From Galerina marginata (taxonomy: Eukaryota > Basidiomycota > Agaricomycetes > Agaricales > Galerinaceae): a DNA stretch of 64,000 nucleotides. Within the stretch, counting starts at the first letter, position 1, and the number at the start of each line of letters is the position of its first letter. Position numbers and translations under genes: made by a program. Shown here one piece after another: positions 1-9,801 of this stretch. The notes under the pieces were generated by a model. It worked only from the letters and a program-made list of their open reading frames with translations. It was not told the DNA's origin and ran no database searches. The stretch spans positions 297,535 through 361,534 of the forward strand of contig JAECYW010000037.1 of the NCBI GenBank assembly GCA_023014335.1, written 5' to 3'.

Positions 1-851
1 GAAGAGACGGAGGATCCTTCTGATAGTGCATACCGAAATGGGGGCTTCAGAAAAAAAGTCTTTGATCGATGTCTGACGGCCAAGCGGTAAGGTTGAGTCA
101 GAGACCACACGAACAATCCGCTCCAGCATAGATGCCGGCGAATTGACAATATTTTCCCTAAGCATGAAAGATGTCGTCATGTTCTCGAGACGAAGTGGTG
201 AATAAGTTTGTCCTACCTTTTGAGAGCTATGGTTATAGAAAGAAGGGAGAACGACCTGATATCCCACGAAAGAGTTGTGTCGCAAGCGAAGCTCAGAAAC
301 TGAGGGACGGCAGATTGTAAGTCAGAACTATCCATGGTATACACCTCCGAAATATGTTAGAACTCGTGAAGAAGGAATGAATGAGACCTAGGGCTCACAG
401 ATCGAACATATTGGGCATATCCCCCAGGAGAAATGACCGACCGTAGTCCTGACATTGAGGCAAAGGAAGAGTGCAACGAAACCTTTCACAAATCTTGAAG
501 TAATAAAAGTACGGGACTGTGGCACGTGGGGTCACATGGGCGGACGAAAAACATTCTTACGCATCCACTTCTTTATGTTCTTAAAAGACTGCGAAGTTTT
601 GGACTACACCTGGAGGCACTCCGAATCGACAGCCTGGTGCTTAATCCGGGAAAAAAATGACTCGGATTATATTCACAGCGTACGATGTCGTTAAGCGTAA
701 TGTTCCCAGTAGACAACCTAATAATAATGTTGACCATCGATATATATGTCATCATTGACGGTAGCTCCCATCCAACATGTGGACAATAGCAAAATCAGGA
801 TGCATATACCCACTACCCAAGATAATATTTGCTTGACGGTGAAGCAGAAAT
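1..851. other. No gene recognised
   Basis: No open frame here carries a domain or spliced frame I can support on either strand. The short frames look like chance. The segment lies downstream of the 3' end of the minus-strand coiled-coil gene and may hold its 3' untranslated region or the edge of a gene outside the window. Confidence 0.4.
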
Positions 852-2305
852 CTATATGCCTCGCCTCTGCTCATTATTTATGAATGAAAAAGTAGAAGCA
901 CGCCTAGCTAACTCACCGACAAGCGTTGCTTTCACCCCAGGCTCGCTTGGGTCCACCGAGGTAGCCACCGGATCCCTGGACGACAGGGATAATCGAAAGG
1001 AATGCGACAAAGCACCTTTCATAGGCCTGGGTGTAGCGGGCAATGCAGAAAAGTTCGAGAGAAACCCAGAGAGCCACTGCACAATCCGATGGCACAATGG
1101 CGTGGAGAGAAGGCAACAGGATTGCCAAAGCATGGAAATGTAGGAGAGTAGCGACGATTTGTTCTTTGCCACGTTCAAATCAACCCGAAGCTGTTCTACA
1201 GCCGCAACGAGCTCGGTGTTTTGTTTCTGGGTCGAGGCTTCCAGTAAACCTATCTGTTTACCTAAAGTAGCGGACGTGTTAACGCCGAGTTGCTGAGATG
1301 GTTCGAGGAATTCTGTATAGAACTTCTTGACCGCCACCTCCGCTTGCTGCTTGCTGCACTCGAGGACGCTGTTCGTAATAAGCTCTACATTTGATTAGTG
1401 TATAATGATTCGTTGAGGATGATAGAAGCGCAACTCACCATCAAGCCTTTTAACACCACCCCCTGTCCAATCTGTTCCTTCGACCTTGTCCTAAACTAAT
1501 CAAAAACCGTAGGTGGACTGGCTGGATATTATCACTCACTAAACGCGCAGTGAGTTCTTCTATAAGCGAGCGAAGCATAGCATTGTCATGACCAAGACGT
1601 GGAAGACTAGATTCGGCCTTCAAGCTTTTGAACTGGTGTGTCAAGGAATTAGACCGTTCGTGGAGCTCCGGGATAATCTCGTGGGTATATTCAACCTCCG
1701 ATGAGAGAGACGATTCCAGTTCTCCTAAAACACGATTAAGTCGTCCGACCTCTTGCCTACACTCGGTGGCCTTTTCGTCGGACTGTACGACCTGCTCGTG
1801 CAGGATAACAAGGTCTTTGTTGATCGCTTGGTGACTTTCCTGTAAACCAATACAAGTACTAATCCACTGAGCGACATTCTTGACCAGAATATTTTGATCG
1901 TGACTCTGATCCCCGAGTTGAGACTGGACCTGCTCTACGATTCCTCAAAATCTCAGACGGCATTTAGAAAAAAGTGGATGCTTACTAAGGTGTTCACGAA
2001 AAGTGTTTTGAAGCCGAGTTGTCGAGGTTTCGAAACTTCCCTTTAGTTGTGAAAGCTCAGTAGCTAGGTCGTTATGACTGTTCCCGACATTTGCCTGTGT
2101 GATGGTTGAAAAAGCTACCAAAAATGAAATATTAATAGAGACTCACGAAATCTACGGAAAGTCTGTTCGTGGCCTTGGAGAGCAAGTTGACTGCCTTGTT
2201 GTTTTGATCGATATATTCCTGGAGAGTGGCTCGCATTTGGTCCAAATCGTCGTGAATAGATGTGTCAGGGAGGGAACGCGCTCTACGCCGGATATCGGGG
2301 CTCAT
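852..2305 (-). CDS. Coiled-coil protein with possible C-terminal membrane tail
   Basis: This is a spliced minus-strand gene. It starts at an ATG at 2305 (MSPDIRRRARSLPD), the first ATG after an in-frame stop. Exons join in frame through small introns at about 2146-2097, 1986-1945, 1540-1490 and 1437-1388. The joined protein is rich in Glu, Gln, Leu and Lys with heptad-like stretches (for example DLDQMRATLQEYIDQ, LHEQVVQSDEKATECRQEV, MLRSLIEELTARL), so it should form long coiled coils. Near the C-terminus a hydrophobic stretch (SLLSYISMLWQSCC...) could be a membrane anchor, followed by a Ser/Arg/Pro-rich tail ending at 852. I do not recognise a family. Candidates are structural, spindle-pole or nuclear-envelope proteins, but that is only a class-level guess. 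The last exon's extent is the least certain part, because a further intron could change the C-terminus. Confidence 0.55.
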
Positions 2306-3182
2306 GTCGTAGATAGAAGATATGGGAGGACGATAGCAATTGAGGACGGTTTATATACTGGAGATGAAGGGACCCAACGCAGGCTCAACAATGAATCATT
2401 GTCTATAGCTATGACCGAGATGGAAGTTAAGCCGTCTGAAAGAAGTCGAGAGGAGCACATACTCTTCTTGATCGAAACAATGACACCGAATGTCCGTATC
2501 TGAGTGGACACGGAGGAGAGATCGGCGTAAGGGCCACATAAAGGTGGGTAAGAAGCCTAAATATGTAAAATGGTCAACGAAGATATATCGAAAGGGTCCA
2601 AGACACGCCCCAGGACCAAGAAGAAACGAGTCGTGTAGATTTCATTCCGAACGAGAACACGTCTTGGGACAGTTGTCATTGTAGCCTAAGTAAAAATTCT
2701 CCGTTGACGAGCCAAGATCACGCTTGTCAGACTATAGAGCAGAGAATGGGTGTTGAGATAGATTACTGTATAATGCAGGATGATTGCGAGCAGGTAGGTG
2801 CTTGATCATGGTTCCGGAATCATTTGTGTTTGTTTGACTGGACCTTTAGGCGATGTTGCGAGCAATTCAAAGAACCATTGCCCAGTGTTTCTTTTCTCGA
2901 CACGAACATGGTCAGGATATTTCTCCATTTGTTCCGTTTCTTTGTGCAGGACGTGCTTCTCAGCTCGGGACTTGGGAATCGGTCCAAGGCCGTTTGTGTT
3001 CAAGGTGGCACTTGCAACTGACCACATGTCGACCTCCGACAAAGACATCAGACCCTCGTCAACATCCTCGTGCGTTTTCAAGCTTTTGTCAATGGCTTTG
3101 GTTGCCCATTTTTGGCGGTTGAGTATCGTGTGATTGTAAAAAGCTCCTCTTATGCATCTCGATTGTTACTCCCATTCTTTAC
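2306..3182. other. Unresolved stretch with competing open frames
   Basis: Both strands stay open over parts of this stretch and neither reading could be tied to a known family. On the minus strand a long frame covers about 3140-2806 (motifs KWATKAIDKSLK and EKHVLHKETEQMEK). On the plus strand a frame at 2587-2787 (SQDHACQTIEQRMGVEID) ends at a good donor (CAG|GTAGGT). The missing 5' exons of the plus-strand gene that follows are probably here, as may be upstream exons of the coiled-coil gene. Confidence 0.35.
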
Positions 3183-5472
3183 CATGCCACTGCCGATCGC
3201 GATGCAACATTTAAACGCCGAGTTCAATCAGAATTCGCCCAGTTTCTATCCTTTTCCCCCATGACATCTCAGGACGCCATATTCTCACTTGCAGGCTGGG
3301 AGAACTTCGGAGGGCCTTCCCCACAGCGCTTGCGACTAGGTCGGGTGGTGAGTACCCAAGAAATTCTGGATTTGGCGTTTAGGTCAATGAATTCACGCAA
3401 TATTACCAGATCGAGAGAGTCAAGGACCGTCACTTGCTGCGCGCCATAGACACGGCCCTCAAGCATATTCCTATTTCCAAATCCATAGTAGACCGAGCTA
3501 GATTTCTCTACACCTTGAATCTCTTGCTTCCGAGGTGCGTATACCCTTGCTTCCTTAGCCAAGATGCAGCTGATAGTTTTGTCAAGAATTATTTCGCAGC
3601 GTACTGCTGGTGGCATATCGGAGGGCACATACATGGATCTCGTTGACCGGATCTTCTTTCAAGTACTAGGTCTCCTTTCAGAAGGCGATGCAATACGCTG
3701 TGGTTCATCCCTCTCGCCTTTACTTCGCTCCGTTCCTGTCATGGTAAGTCTTAACCACAGTTTTCTCGCTGAATCTCGTTAGACTGAATATCTATAGGAT
3801 CTTCATTTGGTTTTGAAGACTCTAGCCAACGCATACACGCCAGAAGAGTTTACTGTCAGAGTTATTGACTTTGTACGCCCGTGTAAGAGGGGTCGGACCC
3901 ATGCACAGCCCTTTCCATCCCTTCTACTCCTTTCCTCGGTCGCTTTTTGCGAGATAATAACGCCCAAACTTCGTCGATTCATCCTAAGCATGTGGAACTG
4001 GATACAAGATGTTGCCACTCAACGCCTATCGCATATATCCTATGGCGTCATGCTGCTTCTGGCAAGCTGGTTTGAGCATCCGAAGCTGTTGAGAATCATC
4101 AAAATTCATTCAAACTTTGCCTCACGAGTACGTGTTCGGTCATGGATTGAATTTCTGGGACTCACCTTCCCTTTGTTATCATAGCTATTTCTTAGCTGGA
4201 TGAACGAAGATAATTTTTTTTTGGTATCCGCAGGGGAGGTGTCCCAACATAATGGCACAGTCCTTTTTTTAGATGGCGTTCCGTGGTCGACCTCTACTTT
4301 GGCGCTTCTCAACTCCTTCCTTCGCATTGTAAACGCAAAAATATTACCCCATCTCGACGAATTCATGGAAGTTCTCTTACATCTTGGTTCCCGCGACCGA
4401 GACATCGATGGCGTCATTCACGCAATTGTGGACGCATTGCGAAGATTGGCGCTCCTCTCTGGATCTGCATTTTCCCCGTTTCTACAGAGTGCTATTCGAC
4501 TGCTACATATCCCTCTAGACGCCGGATATGACCCCGAAATACAGAAAGAAGCGCTCGTCGCCATGTCCGTTATCCACGTATCGGTCTGTCACGCGATTCG
4601 ACCACACATCCCGGAGATCCTCCACAGCATAGCCCGCATTCCGCCTATGGACGCTCCAGACGATCTACTTGATATTGCTTACGACATCCTAACCGGCCAC
4701 GAATCCTCCGCTGTTCGTCATTCCTACTCACATTCTATGCAATCGCTTCAGCAACTGGCTCTTGATGTCAGCCCGATTATATTGCATCACCTTCGTCGAC
4801 CGATCGTCGACTTTACCGACGTCATGCCGCAGTCTCTGGATGTCTCATCAGGCGTTGACGTTGGGTGCATCACAGACAAAATTAGGGCGTTTGGCATACT
4901 TTCTAAGGTGTTTGACATAAGCCGACCAAACGATATCCGGGAAATTCTCCATGACTTGATCGCCGCCATAACCCCTGCTTTGTGCTTGGATCTACCTTCT
5001 TCCCTGGTTGACATTTATTGGTTGACCTCTGTTATCTTGTATATTATATGCAAGGAACTTGCCCCGGATGCACCATCAACTGACAATCTCAAAAGGAGGA
5101 TAGATTTGTTTGTGGACACAGGCTACCCATCACGTTCCCTGATGTAAGTACTCGTGTCTATGTTTCACTTGTCAACGTGGACTTATGTCTATCCATACAT
5201 AGGGGGGATCGATTCCTTGCAAGGCTAATTTCATTATTTCGTCGCATTGGGGCAAAAAATCTCAGAACCATGTAAGTTGCCTCGTTGTAACCCTTGATGC
5301 AACCTAACGAGACTTTTCCAATAGAAAAACGACTTTTTGTTCCATTTTGCTACAAGTTGTTCGTCCCGACCTATTTCAGATCGGGAAAACGGGCATTTCG
5401 ATAGACCTGAAGAATTGTTCCAGCTTTTGTCGGATGATTCACCTTGATTCTGACTATTTAACATTCCTCTAG
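3183..5472 (+). CDS. Large alpha-helical protein, unrecognised (5' end unresolved)
   Basis: At least eight exons join in one frame: the first visible exon reads DATFKRRVQSEFAQ, then LGELRRAFPTALATRSG, VNEFTQYYQIERVKDRHLLR, IISQRTAGGISEGTYMDLVD, DLHLVLKTLANAYTPEEF, and the large exon 4191-5141 starting LFLSWMNEDNFFLVS. Two short exons follow and the stop is at 5470-5472. Introns are about 50-60 nt with GT-AG ends (for example 3537-3588, 3745-3797, 4127-4184, 5142-5202, 5273-5324). The product is almost entirely predicted helix, with regularly spaced Leu/Ile/Val as in HEAT or ARM solenoids. No catalytic motif, signal peptide or clear membrane segment is visible. I could not find the start codon, because the frame upstream of 3183 has no ATG before a stop at about 3121, so an upstream exon is needed. 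A transport-receptor-like or scaffold solenoid is possible but not demonstrated. Confidence 0.6.
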
Positions 5473-7941
5473 TCAGGCATGTCGCACTACTCGGATGGTT
5501 CCAGATCTCGTCAGCCCACCAAACCATAAGTACAAGTAGTATTAATACTGTTGTTGACGAACTTGGCACTGTCGGAAGTCACGACATGAGTACGTCCTGT
5601 TTGAGAACACGAATCATCACTAGGCTACAAACATTAATAAATACGGTCTTTCCCACTGTGACTCCCACTACTACGCATTGGTGTAAAAAATGACCAAAAT
5701 CGAAGTAAATACTGGTGTTCCACAACAGTAATCGTGAACGGTAATCATTGGTGTCTTGTTACCACCAGTTTCTCAAGCACTATTTTTTTTTACTTCTCTC
5801 CCAGTATTATTCATTGTAATTTAATATATTGAATTCTAGGTTACACGAAAACAATAAGTAACACTACAGAAAAAAAAGGGGGGTAATGAAAGCTACAGAG
5901 GTACACTACGTGAGGAGGAGCTGGAGGTAGTAGAAGCGGCGGTACGCTATGAACATGGTGCCGCGTGAGTAGTCAGAGCTGTTGTATGGTCAGGTGCCCG
6001 AAATACCGTAGGGCGGTAGGGGGCAGACTGCCCCTGCAGCATTCCACAGGCCGGATAACCGCTGGGGCCGATAGTTGTCATATTCGACGAGGGCCACCGG
6101 GGACGCCGGGGTAGAGGAGGGGTGCGTGCCCACGCACCGAACGGCTAGACAATGGCCGCCTCCAAATGGGGTCGGCGGTAGTTTTCGTGCCGAGGGTGTC
6201 CTCCGGGCCTCTGTCGTGTCGCCAGCGTTGTCGGCGCGTGGTATGCTCGCAATGCAGCTGAGGTGGGATTGGTGTGTAGGGACAGGAGACGCAGACCACG
6301 TCCACGGCGCGCCTTTATGGTCATTCGGGAGGCGGCATGGTGGCGACCGGGTGTTCGTAGGTGGGCGTTGGTGACGTCGGCAGAGGCAGATGGTGGTGGC
6401 GAGAGAAGGAGAACCGTGACGCGTGACGTGGCAAAATGGTGCCGTTCTAATTTTAAATTTAGGCGGAGGTGAGAAAGTCACGTGGGCGTTAACTTAGAAA
6501 CTCGTTCCGATTCCGAAAACGGCATCAGTCCGATAAACAGCCACCAAGGACATTGATCTTTGACCTTCACCACCACCACCACTCTCTCCCTCGTCTGCCT
6601 GCTCCTCAAGACCCCACCCAAAAGATCTAGTAAGTATTTTTCATTGCTAATATTTACTTTCTAACTAATTCATATCTTTCAACTAGGTTCTGAGATACGA
6701 ATGACCGCCGTACTACGCCTCGCTACGTCGCGAGCCCCCTCTCCAACCTGAGGGCTGTGGGCCGACGTTAGGACAGCTGAATAGCTCAACGAGGAGACGG
6801 AACACAAGGGGAGACCCAGTCCGCGAGAGACTCACCAGGTACGTCGTGAAACGAGTCGCAAAGACTCATTTTACTTCAACTATTCCCTGCTGCCCCCGCT
6901 CATCCATCGACCTCCAGACCCACCTACCTCAGCCACGTCTCCTCCACCCGTAAGCGCCTCGTTGTCGCCCCGGTTTCCCCCTGTCGGCTTCCAGCCTGGA
7001 CGTCGATATCCGCACACAAGCTGCAGCGGTGCTGCTCGCGTGCGCGACGAAGACGAGCGGATACACCAACGCGAGCAGCAATGCTTGCGCTGGTGTTGCT
7101 GGATGTAAGGATTCGAAGGTGGAGCAACAGCACAGGTACATGCTGCTGCTGGCGCTCATTGAGCCCACCGCCTCTCGTCGATGCGAATTCCGCGTCGAGG
7201 CAGCTCGACTGCGGTGAACACAACACCACCTGCATGCCTCAGTCGGGGCGACGGCGGGCGGATGAGGTGGGAGGGAGCTGTGTGGGAGCAGCAGCAGTTT
7301 CTGCCGCTCCTCGTTGGTGTGGGCGGAAGGGTGAGGCCATTGACACTAAATTTTCTCCCCACTTTTAGGTTCTTCTATATCACGTTGCCACTGTCACGCC
7401 AGTCTTCCAGCGGGTCTGGAGGGCCACTGACGCCACTGACGTCAACAATATGGTATCAGCACAACGTCGTCGACCATAGCTCAATGCGTCGCATTGAAAA
7501 TACCACTCCTCTTTTTTTATATACTGATGTCCCATTGTATATTTTGTTTACCGAATTTTCATTATTACGTAATAGGCCAGATCACAAGGTTTCGCTTTCG
7601 CATAACTGAGGCGATGCAGAGGCCCAGCTTGACAAGGTTGGGGATAATAGTAATAAAAATCAGACCACCAGCAACTTGATTCTGAGCCGGGCACCAAAAG
7701 AAACAGTAGCAGGTCTGGACGTCACGGTTGGCGTAAATCGACATCTCCGGAATGTATGATGAGTGTCTCCTTTGGCTCATGTTAATTGCGCCTCCAAGCT
7801 TCACAAGTAGTTTGAGATATTCAAGACCAACATGGATGTTAAGTTAGCCAAAATATTGTCCGACGGGATTCAAGCAATGTATCGTATAAAAGGGCGTCTA
7901 ATTGCTACGAAATACTAACCAGTTCACAATCTAGAACATCC
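5473..7941. other. Gene-free stretch, partly GC-rich
   Basis: I see no supportable gene in nearly 2.5 kb. About 5480-5880 is AT-rich with A and T runs. About 5930-7450 is clearly more GC-rich than its surroundings, with many CG dinucleotides and short open frames on both strands that lack domain content. The frame on the minus strand at 5990-6481 is rich in Pro, Thr, Arg and Ser, as expected from GC-rich non-coding DNA. The sequence ATGGTATCAGCACAACG at about 7450 resembles the primer-binding context of some Copia elements, but no matching terminal repeats were found. Confidence 0.5.
6630..6686 (+). other. Intron-like segment (orphan)
   Basis: A GTAAGT donor, a CTAAC branch-point-like motif and a CTAG acceptor occur with the 57-nt spacing typical of introns in this window. 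The flanks do not encode a recognisable protein: the downstream ATG at about 6701 opens only a short frame. This may be a 5' UTR intron of a decayed or non-coding transcript. Confidence 0.35.
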
Positions 7942-9210
7942 TTATGAGTACATATCCTGGGCTAAGAATCTGCACACACCGATGTAAACCAGCTTCAGCT
8001 TGGGTATGTTTCCAAGAAGTCCTCTATATCCAATTTCCGGGGGTATCCTGATGCGCCGCTGACCACCAGTCCTCATCCCTAACACGCCTGCACTGAAGCC
8101 TATTCAGCAAATCCTGTGATCTAGCGAAACATGTAGAGGAGTTTGCAACATACCTGCAGGCGCACAGGGATCACCAACACAGAATTCGAACTGTGATAAC
8201 CGAAAAATCAATTCAACTCTGAGAAAATTGGGGAAGAGCACAATTACGGAAGTCTCGTTCTCATAAACGTCAGACTTGACCCCACCAATTCTGGAGATGA
8301 AATGGATGCAAGCAAAATGATTATGCCGAAGTGCAACATCACCCTTCCCATTTCGTATCTCTTGGAATGCAATATCGACTTCGGCGATCACATTCTTGTG
8401 GCTGCCACTTGATAAAGGGCTTACGTCTTGGACCGATTGCGACGATGATGAAACACCTCCAGGGCTTTGAGATGGGTACTTGTCAGTAATCCTCGCTGAT
8501 GTCGATGAAGAACCGCCAGGCCTTTCTGTAATAACTCTCGTCTCCTCCCTTGTAGGGATGTCATTCTTGGAGAATAGCGATTGATTGTGTCCTTTTGCAT
8601 GAGATTTGACTGGTGGAGCAGGGGTACTTAAGCATAGACCGATATCGGGATTCTTTTCCCCATCGAATTCGTTAGTGAAATGAATGAGATCGCTTTCGCC
8701 TCCAGCAGGACTCCCTCGGCTGTCTGATACCGGTCTTGCAGTGGCAAATCCCAAGAGGTGAATAGAACTAAATCAGGTGAGTCTAAAAGTTTCATGAAGA
8801 AGAAGGATGCCATACCCCGGGCCTTTAACATATATTGTGTATCTTTCGCCTTGTTCAAGATAGATGTTGATAGAAGAGTGTTCTACCTGGAGATTTCGTT
8901 TCATTTCGTCAGTGGGGAAACACATATATGAACCTGGATAGCGCCGACGCACAACACCTTGCTGGAACGTGCAGACAGTCGTAGCTGTCTCGCCTTGTAA
9001 AGAACCGAAACCATGACTGAGAATCAAGGAAGTTTTTTCTGTTGAACGAGGTTCTCTATGGTCGAGACATGCGTTGGTAATCCTTACGCATTGTCTGGAA
9101 TCCATGTCGATTTGCTGGTTGGCGCCGATTTTCAAGCTCCTGCGAATAATTATAACATGTAAGAGTGGCCACACTAACAACTGTAACACTTACCAGGTCT
9201 TTTGTGCCAT
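7942..9210 (-). CDS. Nucleoplasmin-like domain plus divergent FKBP-type isomerase (FPR3/FPR4-like)
   Basis: A tiny first exon (9210-9194, MAQKTW) splices onto a nucleoplasmin-like domain typified by SLKIGANQQIDMDSRQCVRI at its start and YTIYVKGPG|SIHLLGFA at its end, joined across an intron. This is the N-terminal domain of fungal nucleolar FKBPs of the Fpr3/Fpr4/FKBP39 type, which bind histones. A Ser-rich linker follows. Then comes an FKBP fold: GKGDVALRHNHFACIHFISR, FEFCVGDPCAPAG, GVLGMRTGGQRRIRIPPEIG, and KLKLVYIG near the stop at 7942. Introns within the FKBP part are about 60 and 50 nt. Compared with FKBP12, the Asp of VFD and one Phe survive, but the active-site Tyr26, Phe36 and Trp59 positions read Phe, Ser and Phe. 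The long acidic/basic stretches of canonical Fpr3/4 are missing. It is probably a chromatin or nucleolar protein with weak isomerase activity. The family call is strong; activity is inferred. Confidence 0.75.
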
Positions 9211-9801
9211 ATATCTCAGTCTAATTTTGGTTTAGCTGTTGGATTCGAGTTCGATCAATCGTACCGTTTGTACGAATGAAGGTTTTATACGAAGCCAAGA
9301 ACCAAGTGTATGCATCCAAGTTGGAACAAACGGTGGCTTTTATGATGTACCGTGAGCATTATCTGCCAAACTCGGATGAGCATTCGTTGAACCTTTTGTA
9401 CCTAGGCCTTAGCCACTCGAGAAATGGCCGCCGCTGACGGCGACGGCGATGCAAACTCGACGTTTCGTAAAGTTCGTTGAAGTTCAACTTTGGCTGATGG
9501 GAAATTTCCAGAGTCACGTGTTACCGACACTTTTGCTGGCCATGGGTCAGTCTTTCACCCATCATCACTGACATCAGCGACTGCGACCTTCCTCTTGAAT
9601 CACCACGATCGTCTTCCGATTCCGTGACCTCGTCATCGATTCCCTCGGGTAATTTTGGGTAATCTACGACCTGAGCTAACGCGATCCGTCGCCGCGTGCC
9701 CCTCACCTCCTCTCGTGATCACGATTGTTGGTAAAGCTGTTGAAACATGGTAAGGCGCTTAGTTTTCTCATCTCAACACATTTTAAGAGTTTCCCATCTA
9801 G
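9211..9801. other. Upstream flank of FKBP gene and 5' remnant of the repeat-exon array
   Basis: This contains the promoter side of the minus-strand FKBP gene. A short plus-strand frame from an ATG at 9424 (MAAADGDGD) might be a first exon. At 9733-9749 the sequence ends like a repeat exon (VKLLKHG followed by GTAAGG), so a degraded repeat unit precedes the array. No complete gene is visible. Confidence 0.4.

Noticed and set aside
5990..6481. 163-codon minus-strand open frame in the GC-rich block
   Set aside because: Low-complexity Pro/Thr/Arg composition expected of GC-rich non-coding DNA; open frames exist on both strands there.
7450..7470. Copia primer-binding-like sequence GGTATCAG
   Set aside because: No long terminal repeats or polypurine tract flank it, so there is no support for an element here.
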